A DNA stretch of 57,585 nucleotides from Actinomycetota bacterium (lineage in GTDB: Bacteria > Actinomycetota > Thermoleophilia > RBG-16-64-13): contig JADQBG010000018.1 of assembly GCA_016278725.1 (NCBI GenBank), positions 1-57,585 on the forward strand, in the 5' to 3' direction. A program made the translations under genes and the position numbers. The notes below the pieces were generated by a model. The model had not been told where the DNA came from. It was given only the letters and a program-made list of their open reading frames with translations, and did no database searches. This document shows positions 1 to 7,776 of this stretch, piece by piece (position 1 is the stretch's first letter; each line of letters begins with the position of its first letter).

Positions 1-51
1 CTCTCGGAGACTCATCGGGGCTGCTCCTGATCGTCGATTATCAACGGCCTG

Positions 52-246
52 CTAGCCCTCCTTCATCTTGATCGCCTGGTGCGGACAGGCCGGCACGCAG
101 TCGCCGCAGCCCATGCAATCCCCCGTCTTGACGATCGCCGGCTCTCCGCGATCTAGTTGGATCAGCGCCTTGGTCCGGCAGGCTCGCCGGGAGGCGCATT
201 TGTCGCAGGAGCGGCAGAGAGCGTAGTCGACTTGGGCGAGCTTCAT
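52..246 (-). CDS. Small 2[4Fe-4S] ferredoxin
   Basis: A 64-residue ferredoxin-type protein, presumably a soluble electron carrier or a subunit-like electron conduit. Two cysteine groups are visible: C11-x2-C14-x2-C17-x5-C23, in which the last spacing is longer than the usual x3 and the following proline is missing, and a canonical C-x2-C-x2-C-x3-C-P near residues 44-55. The second group has the classical ferredoxin form; the first may bind a cluster with altered properties. I chose the ATG at 246 (protein starts MKLAQVDY) because the longer reading frame upstream is low in family character; a TTAGGGG stretch precedes this start. It is one of only two minus-strand genes and is divergent from the TPR/lgt genes. 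The inverted repeat at 245-260 overlaps its start, suggesting repression or induction of this gene. Function beyond electron transfer is not assignable. Confidence 0.8.
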   Translation of the reverse strand: MKLAQVDYALCRSCDKCASRRACRTKALIQLDRGEPAIVKTGDCMGCGDCVPACPHQAIKMKEG

Positions 247-260
247 ACCCCTAAGGGTAT
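245..260. promoter_or_regulatory. Inverted repeat ATACCC-CTAA-GGGTAT
   Basis: A perfect 6-bp inverted repeat with a 4-bp spacer, overlapping the start codon of the minus-strand ferredoxin. The same ATACCC-N4-GGGTAT architecture recurs at 15171-15186 before the Sec-TlpA gene and nowhere else that I found in the window. G/C tracts flanked by A/T like this resemble operators of CsoR/CstR/RcnR-family metal or persulfide sensors, but no such regulator is encoded in the window, so the assignment is inference. Confidence 0.5.
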
Positions 261-408
261 CATGCGAACGGTTCTCATTGTCCCCAAGAGAGCGGGCATA
301 GCCCCTACATGGGGCTGCGGCGGGGCTGCCCAGGGGCTCGACCCGGCCCGCCCTGCGAGCCGCCGGATTTATTAGTGAATTCTTTTGCAAAACCCCCCCG
401 GACCTTCC

Positions 409-437
409 TTGGCGCCGGGTGGGGGTTGCTGTACTAT
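409..437 (+). promoter_or_regulatory. Sigma-70-type promoter of the TPR/lgt genes
   Basis: TTGGCG at 409-414 and TACTAT at 432-437 are separated by 17 bp, a good housekeeping promoter. It lies about 60 bp before the TPR gene start. The preceding stretch from the ferredoxin start (247-408) shows no other gene. Confidence 0.6.
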
Positions 438-495
438 TCCACGTCGGAGATGAACCCTCGCTCGTTGCGGGAACTCACGAAAGGAAATCCGCCTA

Positions 496-1182
496 ATGAA
501 GAAGCAGAACCTGGTCATTCTCATCGCAGCGGCGGTGGCGGTGGTAGGACTCGTTGTTCTGATTCCGACGCTAACCGGGGACGATGAACCGGTCGCGGCC
601 GTCGCTCCTCAGGAAGCCTCGGACACCAATGCGCCGCCGATCGATCCCGACGCCGAACTGCCCGCCGAGCACCCCGACATCGCCGGGGGCGACGCCGCCG
701 CCGCGGCCCCCAGCGTGGAAGAGGTCGTGACTAAGGCCGAAGAGACCTACAAGGCGGACCCCAAGAACATCGACGCGGTACTGAACCTGGGCGCCGTATA
801 TGTTCAGGCGAACCGACTGGACGACGCCGCCGCCAAGTACAATGAAGCTCTGGCTCTGGAGGCCGATAACGACGAGGCCATAGCCGGTCTTGCGATGGTC
901 AAGCTGTCGCAGGGCGAGGCCGAGGCAGCGAAGGCCGACCTCGAGCAGCTGGTCGAAGCGCAGCCCGAAAGCCAGGTCGGCTACTACAACCTGGCCATCG
1001 TGAACTTCTCCAGCAACGACCGCGAGGCCGCAAAGGCCTCCTGGCAGAAGGCGGTCGACATCGACGCGAACAGCGACATCGGACTACTGTCCGCCGAGTT
1101 CGTCAAGATGATGGAAGGTTCTTCGGACGCCGCGAGCCCGCACGGCGCCACCTCGGAGCAGGCTCCGGCCGACGGTAAGTAG
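496..1182 (+). CDS. Membrane-anchored TPR protein
   Basis: A 228-residue protein with a short basic N-terminus and one hydrophobic segment (about residues 5-26), so it is either signal-anchored or exported. An Asp/Pro/Ala-rich linker follows, then two to three tetratricopeptide repeats at about residues 75-195 (for example the N-L-G-A-V-Y...A-A-A-K-Y-N-E-A-L stretch). The tail is low in complexity. TPRs mediate protein contacts; in the CcmI/NrfG proteins of cytochrome c maturation a TPR domain holds the apocytochrome, and a ccm operon lies 2.2 kb downstream, so an apocytochrome chaperone is a reasonable guess but no more. The ATG follows an AAAGGAAA ribosome-binding site. The gene lies 21 bp before lgt, likely co-transcribed. 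Confidence 0.75.
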   Translation: MKKQNLVILIAAAVAVVGLVVLIPTLTGDDEPVAAVAPQEASDTNAPPIDPDAELPAEHPDIAGGDAAAAAPSVEEVVTKAEETYKADPKNIDAVLNLGAVYVQANRLDDAAAKYNEALALEADNDEAIAGLAMVKLSQGEAEAAKADLEQLVEAQPESQVGYYNLAIVNFSSNDREAAKASWQKAVDIDANSDIGLLSAEFVKMMEGSSDAASPHGATSEQAPADGK

Positions 1183-1203
1183 GCCCGGGAAGCAGATTCC
1201 GAG

Positions 1204-2037
1204 ATGTATCCTGAGTTAGTAGATATCGGACCGGTCACCATCCACTCCTTCGGGTTGATGATGGCTCTCGCCTTCGTCACGGCGGGGTTGGTGACCGGCT
1301 GGCAGCTTGGCCGACGGGGAGTGGATCCGGATATCACCTACTCCCTGTTGATTGCGGCCATCATCGGCGGGGTGGTGGGGGCCAAGTTGCACTATCTGGC
1401 CATCCATCCGGACCAATTTGACACGGAAGCTTTCAGCGGCACCGGCCTGGTTTGGTACGGCGGTCTCTTTGGAGGAGCGCTGGCCGTGTCGGTGGTTGCC
1501 TACCTTTCCAAACCGCCGATCGCCCTGATCGCGGACGCCATCGCACCCGCGCTGGCGGCGGCGTACGCCGTGGGCAGGATCGGGTGCTTCTTGAATGGGG
1601 ACGACTACGGGGTGCCTACCAGTCTTCCCTGGGGCATGTCCTTCCCCGAGGGCTCACCCCCGACCACCCAGGTCGTTCATCCCACGCAACTCTACGAAAC
1701 CTTTGGCTCCCTCGTCATCCTGGCCCTGATCCTCTGGGTGCTGGCCCCGCGGCTGCACCGCTTGGGCTCGCTGTTTTGGTCTTATGTCTTCCTGGCAGGG
1801 GTGGAACGCTTTCTGGTGGAGTTCGTGCGCACCAACGACCCTGTTCTTGCCGGTCTCACCCAGCAGCAGTGGATTAGCGTCGCGCTGATCGTCATCGGAG
1901 GTGTGGCCGTGTGGTGGAACGAGAGCCGCGACGCCGAGTTGAGCAAAGGCCCGCGGGCAGAACGCCGGCGGCAACAGCGCAAGGCCGGCAAGAAGAGCTT
2001 GACCGGAGCCTCGGAGGGGGCCTCCGCCGGTAAGTAG
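1204..2037 (+). CDS. lgt: Prolipoprotein diacylglyceryl transferase
   Basis: Lgt transfers diacylglyceryl from phosphatidylglycerol to the lipobox cysteine of prolipoproteins, the first step of lipoprotein maturation in the cytoplasmic membrane. The 277-residue protein has the family's multi-span hydrophobic pattern, the G-L-V-W-Y-G-G-L-F-G-G stretch (about 81-91), the signature GRIGCFLNGDDYG at 124-136 with the essential Arg and Asn, and HPTQLYE at 159-165. The C-terminus (about 240-277) is a Lys/Arg-rich cytosolic tail beyond the usual end. Clients are visible in the window: the TlpA-type protein (lipobox Cys26) and DctP (Cys24). It follows the TPR gene by 21 bp. Confidence 0.95.
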   Translation: MYPELVDIGPVTIHSFGLMMALAFVTAGLVTGWQLGRRGVDPDITYSLLIAAIIGGVVGAKLHYLAIHPDQFDTEAFSGTGLVWYGGLFGGALAVSVVAYLSKPPIALIADAIAPALAAAYAVGRIGCFLNGDDYGVPTSLPWGMSFPEGSPPTTQVVHPTQLYETFGSLVILALILWVLAPRLHRLGSLFWSYVFLAGVERFLVEFVRTNDPVLAGLTQQQWISVALIVIGGVAVWWNESRDAELSKGPRAERRRQQRKAGKKSLTGASEGASAGK

Positions 2038-2110
2038 AACCGGGAATCTAATCTCTCGAGCTGCCGGCGGATTTCGGCGCTCGAATGAGCGCTATGGAAA
2101 CCTACCAACC

Positions 2111-3256
2111 ATGGATGGACGCATGACCAGGACTAAGCCCTCCAGAATTTCACGCCTGATCGCCGTATCGCTTGCGCGGCGGGAGTGGTACGTCGGCGCC
2201 GCGGCCTTCGCCCTCCTTGCCCTTGCCCTGACGGTGGGGGCCACGGGAGCGGCGTTCGCGCAGACGACCACCAGCGTTCCGGCGACCAGCACCTCCGAGG
2301 CACCGGCAACCGAATCCACAGAAGCGGCGACGGAGACCCCGGCGGGTGAAGCCGTCACAGGTCAGGCCTTCTCGACCGCTCTCTTGCCGGTTCCGGAAGG
2401 ATTCGCGGCGGCCAACTCGGGGATGTCCCTGGACTCGCTCGAACTGCAGGCCTGGCCCGAATACGATGCTTCCGAGGTTTTGGTCATGGCAGATCTGCAC
2501 CTGGCCGACAGTGTCGAGCTTCCCGCCCAGTTTCAGGTGGCCATCCCGCGGGGAGCCCGGCTCACCGGAGTGGCCGAGGTCACACCCCAGGGGCAGTTCG
2601 ACTACAGCCGTCCCGCCCCGGTCCCCAACCTGGAGGCGGGGAACGAGGAGTGGGACGTCTACGACCTGACCATCCCCAAGATCCGCGACGTGCGCGTCGA
2701 GTACTACTACAATCCGGGTATCAGTGGCTCCGGCCCTCGGTCCTTCCCCGTGCTCTTCCGCGTGCCCCTTGACACGGCGCAGCTAACGGTTTCCGTTCAG
2801 CAGCCGCTACGCTCGACTGAGTTCGCAATCACCCCGATGCCCTCTCAGAGCACCCAGGACGCCCAGGGATTCACCTACTACAGCGATAGCCTGGGCGCCG
2901 CTTCGGAGGGGCAGATCGTGAGCCTGCAGGTCGCCTACACGAAGCCCGATGCCGAACCGTCCCTCCAGGGCGATACGGAGGCGGGGGCGGCGGGCAACTC
3001 CAATCAGACCCTCCTGCTGGTGGTTCTCGGAGCCATGGTGGTGGCTATCGGCGGTTTCGTCGCCTACCGGCTTTTCCTGCGCCCGGCGCCGGCCGGCGGC
3101 AGTGCGCGCCGTGCGCGCAGCGACGCCGGGGCCCGCAAGGGCGCCGACCGCGGGAAGACCCGCCCCGGAGGCCCGTCCCGGTTCTGTACGAGTTGCGGTA
3201 CCCAGTTGGGCAAGCGTGACCGGTTCTGCCCTGAGTGCGGGCAGGAGCGCGATTAG
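2111..3256 (+). CDS. Exported-domain membrane protein with C-terminal zinc ribbon
   Basis: A 381-residue protein of no recognised family. In order it has an N-terminal signal or anchor segment (about 29-50, ending A-F-A-Q), a Thr/Ser/Ala/Glu-rich linker, a beta-rich extracytoplasmic domain (about 80-295), a second hydrophobic segment (about 302-323), a basic linker and a zinc ribbon C-T-S-C-G...C-P-E-C-G at the very end, which by topology would be cytosolic. This pairing of an outside domain with an inside zinc ribbon looks like a sensor or assembly factor. The start could be ATG 2111 or ATG 2123; neither has a strong ribosome-binding site. A strong terminator follows, which separates it from the ccm operon. 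Confidence 0.7.
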   Translation: MDGRMTRTKPSRISRLIAVSLARREWYVGAAAFALLALALTVGATGAAFAQTTTSVPATSTSEAPATESTEAATETPAGEAVTGQAFSTALLPVPEGFAAANSGMSLDSLELQAWPEYDASEVLVMADLHLADSVELPAQFQVAIPRGARLTGVAEVTPQGQFDYSRPAPVPNLEAGNEEWDVYDLTIPKIRDVRVEYYYNPGISGSGPRSFPVLFRVPLDTAQLTVSVQQPLRSTEFAITPMPSQSTQDAQGFTYYSDSLGAASEGQIVSLQVAYTKPDAEPSLQGDTEAGAAGNSNQTLLLVVLGAMVVAIGGFVAYRLFLRPAPAGGSARRARSDAGARKGADRGKTRPGGPSRFCTSCGTQLGKRDRFCPECGQERD

Positions 3257-3274
3257 GCGGAGGCTCGATTGCAG

Positions 3275-3305
3275 GCGGTGCGGCGCCGAGCCGCACCGCT
3301 TTTTT
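3275..3305 (+). terminator. Rho-independent terminator
   Basis: A perfect 10-bp stem (3275-3284 with 3290-3299), loop GCCGA, followed immediately by six T residues. It ends the transcript of the zinc-ribbon membrane protein and insulates the ccm promoter just downstream. Confidence 0.92.
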
Positions 3306-3328
3306 GCATCCGATTCTCCGATAGCGGA

Positions 3329-3357
3329 TTGACGGCTACTACACCCGGTAGTAAGAT
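3329..3357 (+). promoter_or_regulatory. ccm operon promoter with BlaI-type operator
   Basis: TTGACG (3329-3334) and TAAGAT (3352-3357) with a 17-bp spacer form a near-consensus sigma-70 promoter. The inverted repeat TACTAC-ACCCG-GTAGTA (3337-3353) fills the spacer and overlaps the -10 box, so a bound dimer would block RNA polymerase. The same TACTAC-N5-GTAGTA form occurs at 10373-10389 before blaI and at 11963-11979 before the permease operon. BlaI/MecI repressors bind TACTAC/GTAGTA-type dyads, and a blaI gene lies 7 kb downstream. Confidence 0.75.
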
Positions 3358-3413
3358 GCCAACCGGGCCTAGAGAACCAGTTCACAAGACTAACGGGAAG
3401 GCTAATAACGACC

Positions 3414-4124
3414 GTGACTGAGCAAGAGCACGAGCCGCGTCTGCCCGCCGAACCGGACCAACTACCCGACGATCCCGAGAGTGACCCCGAGCGACTAGCC
3501 CGCAAGAAGCGCGGCGAGAAGTTGTCGCGGTGGGCGCTCGCGATCGTGGTGGTCCTCTCGGTGATAACTCTGGCCGCCCGCACCTTCGACTCCGACGGCG
3601 GGGTTTTCGATTTCTCCGACGAGAAGGCCGAAAGAGCCGCGGCCGAAGCGGCCGAAGCGGCCGCCCTCAATCCCGTTCCCGAAAGCCTTGCCGGCCTTGC
3701 GCTGGTCGACGAGGTGACCGGTCCTCAGGCTCTGACCGAAGTGGAGCATCTTCACGGAAAGCCCCTGGGCGCCGGGCTGGATAGCGCCTGGATCGCCAGG
3801 TACGGCCAGCAAGGCGAAGCCACTCTCTGGATCTCGCGTTCGAACCGGGAAGAGGATGCCGTCGAGATGCTCGACCGGATGACGGTGCTGATCGCGGATG
3901 GCGGGACGCCGTTCACCGGGCTCGAGGACATCGGCGAGGACGCGGCTCCTGTCTATCAACTCGACGGCATGGGCCAGCGGCATTATTACTTCCGCTCTGG
4001 CACGGATCTCTACTGGTTGGCCGCTCCTCCGGCTCAGGCCGAGGCGGCTCTGCAGGAGCTTTTGACCTCTTCCGGGCAGGGCTCGACGGTTTCGAAATTA
4101 CCGCGGTTGGAGGAGGCGGCATGA
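3414..4124 (+). CDS. Single-span membrane protein, first gene of ccm operon
   Basis: A 236-residue protein I do not recognise. It has an acidic cytosolic N-terminus rich in Pro/Asp/Glu, a basic stretch, one hydrophobic segment (about 41-57), an Ala/Glu-rich linker and an extracytoplasmic domain of about 150 residues with alternating beta-like stretches. No cysteine is present, so it is unlikely to be the missing CcmH. The start is GTG 3414, with GGAAGG about 12 bp upstream. It overlaps the first ccmE by 4 bp and heads the operon behind the BlaI-type promoter, so a role in haem delivery or apocytochrome handling is suggested by position only. Confidence 0.7.
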   Translation: MTEQEHEPRLPAEPDQLPDDPESDPERLARKKRGEKLSRWALAIVVVLSVITLAARTFDSDGGVFDFSDEKAERAAAEAAEAAALNPVPESLAGLALVDEVTGPQALTEVEHLHGKPLGAGLDSAWIARYGQQGEATLWISRSNREEDAVEMLDRMTVLIADGGTPFTGLEDIGEDAAPVYQLDGMGQRHYYFRSGTDLYWLAAPPAQAEAALQELLTSSGQGSTVSKLPRLEEAA

Positions 4125-4612
4125 GCACGACCGGTGCCGAGCAAACCTGGCGCAAGGGCGAGGCTTCGGCCGAAGAGACCCAGGCTGGGGGGATGAGCCA
4201 TCGCCGTATGTGGTTGATAGGCGGCGCCGTCGCCGTTGTGGCTCTTTGGGCGGTGCTTTTCTTTGCGGTGGGTGGCGACTTCTACAAGACCGTGGAAGAG
4301 GCCAAGGCCGCGGGTGCGGGAGAGAACCTGCGCGTGGGAGGCCTGGTTTCCCCCGGATCCGTTCTGCAACAGGGCGAAGTGGTCACCTTCACTCTGGAGG
4401 GCGAGACCGGGGAGCTTCTGGACGTCCGCTACGTTGGGGTCTACCCCGAACGCTTGAAGGCGTACGAGCGCGTGGTGGCCACGGGTTCCCTGGGGGAAAG
4501 CAGTACCCTCGAAGCCAACCAGCTGTTGATACAATGCCCCGACAAACTCCTTCCCGAGAAGGTCGCGAACGGGATAGCCAAGGGAGCGGGACTAGAGAGG
4601 CTCCTCTATTGA
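4121..4612 (+). CDS. CcmE paralogue 1, haem-chaperone-like with CxxxL
   Basis: CcmE carries haem on the outer face of the membrane between CcmC and CcmF. This 163-residue copy has a membrane anchor (about 30-50), then the CcmE OB-fold signs: F-Y-K-T (54-57), R-V-G-G-L-V (71-76), V-x-F near 88-90 and Y-x-G-x-x-P-E near 104-110. The haem-binding position is Cys139 in Q-C-P-D-K-L, so the classical His is replaced by Cys and the usual partner Tyr of the C-x3-Y variant is Leu here. The gene is 42 bp before a second ccmE that keeps C-x3-Y. It may be a specialised or haem-binding-impaired partner. Its 30-residue N-terminal extension is unusual. Confidence 0.82.
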   Translation: MSTTGAEQTWRKGEASAEETQAGGMSHRRMWLIGGAVAVVALWAVLFFAVGGDFYKTVEEAKAAGAGENLRVGGLVSPGSVLQQGEVVTFTLEGETGELLDVRYVGVYPERLKAYERVVATGSLGESSTLEANQLLIQCPDKLLPEKVANGIAKGAGLERLLY

Positions 4613-4654
4613 TCGCGTATCGATTCATGCCGGCGGTAAACCAAGGAAGAGGGC

Positions 4655-5092
4655 ATGCACATGGGTAACAAACGCACGAAATTCGTGATCGGTGGGTTCG
4701 TCATCCTGGCCGCCATCGCCTCGTTGGGCTGGTACGCGATGTCTCAAAACGCGGTCTACTACTACGAGGTGGCCGAGGTCATGGACGGGGGCGCGGCGGA
4801 GAACGTCCGCGTTGCCGGCACTCTGGTCAACGGCACCGTCGAACAGGGCCAGGTGGGTGATCCGCTCAAATTCAAGATCCACGACAAGGGCGACGAGACC
4901 CAGGTCCTCTACGTGACCTACACGGGCGCGGTGCCCGACACCTTCAAAGACGAGCCCGATGTGGAAGTGGTCGTCGAGGGCGATTACTCCGGAAGCGGCA
5001 CCTTCGACGCCAACTTCCTGCTGGCCAAGTGCCCATCCAAGTATGAGGCAGCCGCCGAGAATGGCGAGCAGGCCCCCTCGGACAAGCAGTAG
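4655..5092 (+). CDS. ccmE: CcmE haem chaperone, CxxxY type
   Basis: A 145-residue haem chaperone with one N-terminal membrane segment (about 9-28) and an OB-fold domain: Y-Y-E-V-A-E-V (36-42), V-R-V-A-G-T-L-V (51-58), Y-T-G-A-V-P-D (89-95) and L-L-A-K-C-P-S-K-Y (122-130). Cys126 and Tyr130 form the C-x3-Y motif known from Desulfovibrio and archaea, where it replaces H-x3-Y and goes with loss of CcmH; no ccmH is seen here. Start ATG 4655 follows AAGGAAG; ATG 4661 is an alternative. The tail after Tyr130 is short and acidic. It is second in a tandem pair and 28 bp before ccmF. Confidence 0.9.
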   Translation: MHMGNKRTKFVIGGFVILAAIASLGWYAMSQNAVYYYEVAEVMDGGAAENVRVAGTLVNGTVEQGQVGDPLKFKIHDKGDETQVLYVTYTGAVPDTFKDEPDVEVVVEGDYSGSGTFDANFLLAKCPSKYEAAAENGEQAPSDKQ

Positions 5093-5120
5093 ACAAGAGC
5101 GGTAGGGAGGATCTAGCTTT

Positions 5121-7127
5121 ATGAATCAAGTCGGTTACACGGCCCTTCTGCTCGCGGTCATGCTGGCCGCTTATGGCGCCGTGATGCCCGTGGTCGGCGC
5201 GCGCCTGGGCCGGCGGGACCTGATCCAGAGCGGGCTGCACTCGGCCTATGCGCTCTCCGCCGTGGTCGGGGTGGCGGCGGTAGTCCTTTGGATCGCCTTG
5301 GTTACCCGGGATTACTCGAATTACTACGTTTGGCAGTACACGTCGAACGACCTCGGCGCCTTCTACACCTTCTCGGCATTCTGGGCCGGTAACGCAGGCT
5401 CGATGTTGCTGTGGCTGCTGTTGCTCAGCCTGTTCTCGGCCACGGTCGTCTACCAGAACCGCGTGAAGAACCGAGAACTGGTCCCGTACGTGGTCTCCAT
5501 CCTAATGGTGATCTCGCTCTTCTTCGGTCTGCTGCTGGTCGCCTTCGAGGGCTCGAATCCCTTCGAGGCCAACCCGATGGGCTCGCCGGCGCAGGGCAAC
5601 GGCCTCAATCCCATGCTGGAGAATCCGGGGATGGTGATCCATCCGGTCGCCACCTATCTTGGCTACGTCGGGTTCGCCGTGCCTTTCGCCTTTGCCATGG
5701 CAGCTCTGATCACCAAGCGGCTGGGGGACTTCTGGATCCGTTCCACCCGGCGCTGGACCCTCGCGGGCTGGTTCTTTCTCACGATCGGCAACCTGGTCGG
5801 GGCCTGGTGGGCTTATGTCACTCTCGGTTGGGGCGGCTTCTGGGCCTGGGACCCCGTCGAGAACGCCTCGTTCATGCCCTGGCTCACCGGTACCGCCTTC
5901 CTGCACTCGGTGATGATCCAGGAGAAGAAGGACATGCTGAAGGTGTGGAACATCGTCCTGATCATCATGACCTTCACGCTCACCATCTTCGGCACCTTCC
6001 TGACCCGCTCGGGGATCATCAATTCGGTGCACTCCTTCGGGCAGGCCAGCGTGGGTCCCTACTTCATCGGCTTCATGGCGCTGACCCTGGTCTTCAGCCT
6101 CAACCTGCTCTTCAGCCGGCTCGACCTGCTTAAGTCGCGTAACGAGTTGGATAGCCTGCTGTCGCGGGAGTCCAGCTTCCTGATGAACAACCTGCTGCTC
6201 GTGGGCATGGCCGGAACCGTCCTCTGGGGGGTGCTGTGGCCGATCCTCAGCGAGGCCATCACCGGTGACAAGCAGACCGTGGGTCCGCCCTTCTTCGATA
6301 CGGTCATCCGCCCGATCGGCCTGGTGTTCATGTTCCTCACGGGGGTCTGCCCGCTGATCGCCTGGCGCCGAGCGACCTTCGCCAACCTGCGTAAGAACTT
6401 CATGTATCCCGCCGGTTTCTCGCTGGTGGTGCTTGCTGCCCTCCTGGTTTTCGGGATGACTCACGTCTGGGCTTTGATTGCCTTTACCCTTTCGGCCTTC
6501 GTGCTGGCCTCGATCTTCATGGAGTTCGCCCGAGGAACCCTGGTGCGGCGGGAGATGTCCGGGGAGAATCTCTTCCGGGCGCTGGCCACGCTTACCTGGC
6601 GCAACAAGAGGCGTTACGGCGGCTACATCGTGCACACCGGCGTCATCCTCTTCCTGATTGGGGTCACCGGCCACTACTCCTTCCAGGAGAAGGCGCAGAA
6701 CGTGCAGTTGGCCAAAGGTGAGTCGGTTACCGTCGGTGACTACACCGTCACCTACGAGGAGTTCTCCAGCTTCAACACCGACGAGAAATCCGTGGGCCAA
6801 GCGATCTTCCGCCTCGAGGAGAACGGTAAGTTCCTGGGCACGGCGGAGCCGGTGCGGGAGTTCTACTTTGCCAAGGAACAGCCCTGGACCCGGGTCGACC
6901 GGCACAGCACCCTGCTGCGCGACGTGTACGTCTCTCTGATGGAGTACGAGGCTCCCGACGGAGGCACCATCACCGTCGACATCAACATCAACCCGCTGAC
7001 CAGCTGGCTCTGGATAGGCGGCGTGGTGGCGACCCTCGGCGGACTCATCGCGCTGTGGCCCGACCGGCGGGAGGAGCGGCGGCTGGCCGCCCGCTACGAG
7101 CGGCAGGCGCGCCTGCACGAGGTATAG
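5121..7127 (+). CDS. ccmF: Cytochrome c haem lyase subunit CcmF
   Basis: CcmF takes haem from holo-CcmE and attaches it to apocytochrome c. The 668-residue polytopic protein has the tryptophan-rich WWD haem-handling domain at about 237-255 (W-G-G-F-W-A-W-D-P-V-E-N), conserved His residues flanking it (for example H174 and H263), a downstream periplasmic-type domain (about 530-620) and a last transmembrane segment near 626-646. Length matches the family. In the E. coli system CcmF works with CcmH; with Cys-type CcmE the complex is thought to work without it. Start ATG 5121, 28 bp after ccmE; GGGAGG lies somewhat far upstream. Confidence 0.97.
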   Translation: MNQVGYTALLLAVMLAAYGAVMPVVGARLGRRDLIQSGLHSAYALSAVVGVAAVVLWIALVTRDYSNYYVWQYTSNDLGAFYTFSAFWAGNAGSMLLWLLLLSLFSATVVYQNRVKNRELVPYVVSILMVISLFFGLLLVAFEGSNPFEANPMGSPAQGNGLNPMLENPGMVIHPVATYLGYVGFAVPFAFAMAALITKRLGDFWIRSTRRWTLAGWFFLTIGNLVGAWWAYVTLGWGGFWAWDPVENASFMPWLTGTAFLHSVMIQEKKDMLKVWNIVLIIMTFTLTIFGTFLTRSGIINSVHSFGQASVGPYFIGFMALTLVFSLNLLFSRLDLLKSRNELDSLLSRESSFLMNNLLLVGMAGTVLWGVLWPILSEAITGDKQTVGPPFFDTVIRPIGLVFMFLTGVCPLIAWRRATFANLRKNFMYPAGFSLVVLAALLVFGMTHVWALIAFTLSAFVLASIFMEFARGTLVRREMSGENLFRALATLTWRNKRRYGGYIVHTGVILFLIGVTGHYSFQEKAQNVQLAKGESVTVGDYTVTYEEFSSFNTDEKSVGQAIFRLEENGKFLGTAEPVREFYFAKEQPWTRVDRHSTLLRDVYVSLMEYEAPDGGTITVDININPLTSWLWIGGVVATLGGLIALWPDRREERRLAARYERQARLHEV

Positions 7128-7200
7128 GCGTCGTGATTCGGCGCCGCCTGGACGACGAGCTCGACAAGTTCGGCTAGGCCCAGAGAGCGAGAAGGAGATC

Positions 7201-7776
7201 ATGGCTGCATTGGAATTACTGATCAAGATCGTTTTGGCCCTGGCCGTGGTGGCCTACGTCGGCCTTCCCCTCCTCAAGACTCAGTTCGAGGATGAAGAGG
7301 GGGTCATGTCCGAGGAGGCCGAGGACCTCTACCGGCGCAAGGAGTCGACCTACTCGGCGATCAAAGAGCTCGAATTCGACTACAAGACCGGCAAGCTCTC
7401 GGACCAGGACTACGCCGAACTGGACGCCAAGTACCGGGCCGATGCCATCGAGGTTCTGGAGACCATCGACCTGATGGAGCGCGGGGTGACCGAGCCGGCA
7501 AAGGCTCCCGCCGGAGAAGCCCCCAAGAAACGAGGCAAGGGTCTCAAGCCGCGCCCCGCCGCCGCCCTCGAGCGCTTCGTGTGCGTGGAGTGCGAACAGG
7601 AAAATCCACAGGGTGCTCAGTTCTGCGGAGGGTGTGGCTCCGAACTCGGCGCCGAGATCATGGTGAAATCAGGGAACGGGTCCCAGGCGCCCGGCTCCGA
7701 GTGCGCCGATTGCGGAAAGCCGGTCAAGGGTGACCATAAATTTTGTGCCTCGTGCGGGGCGGAGGTCCGTGTCTAG
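7201..7776 (+). CDS. CcmI-like protein with two C-terminal zinc ribbons
   Basis: A 191-residue protein. The N-terminus has one hydrophobic segment (about 5-25). A stretch at about 50-85 (Y-S-A-I-K-E-L-E-F-D-Y...K-L-S-D-Q-D-Y) is the CcmI/CycH-type signature seen in proteins lying after CcmF. A basic Pro/Ala linker follows, then two zinc ribbons, C-V-E-C...C-G-G-C-G (about 126-146) and C-A-D-C-G...C-A-S-C-G (about 165-188). Classical CcmI instead has periplasmic TPRs for apocytochrome binding; here the C-terminus is likely cytosolic. It ends inside the start of ccmA, so translation is coupled. Confidence 0.8.
   Translation: MAALELLIKIVLALAVVAYVGLPLLKTQFEDEEGVMSEEAEDLYRRKESTYSAIKELEFDYKTGKLSDQDYAELDAKYRADAIEVLETIDLMERGVTEPAKAPAGEAPKKRGKGLKPRPAAALERFVCVECEQENPQGAQFCGGCGSELGAEIMVKSGNGSQAPGSECADCGKPVKGDHKFCASCGAEVRV

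Noticed and set aside
5322-5338. TACTAC-GTTTG-GCAGTA inside ccmF, one mismatch from the BlaI-type dyad
   Set aside because: It lies within conserved coding sequence (Y-Y-V-W-Q-Y codons) far from any promoter; the match is probably chance.
7133-7177. Tiny GTG frame of 14 residues between ccmF and the CcmI-like gene (R-R-R-L-D-D-E-L-D-K-F-G)
   Set aside because: It looks like a C-terminal cytochrome-biogenesis tail, but it has no ribosome-binding site and is too short to call a gene.
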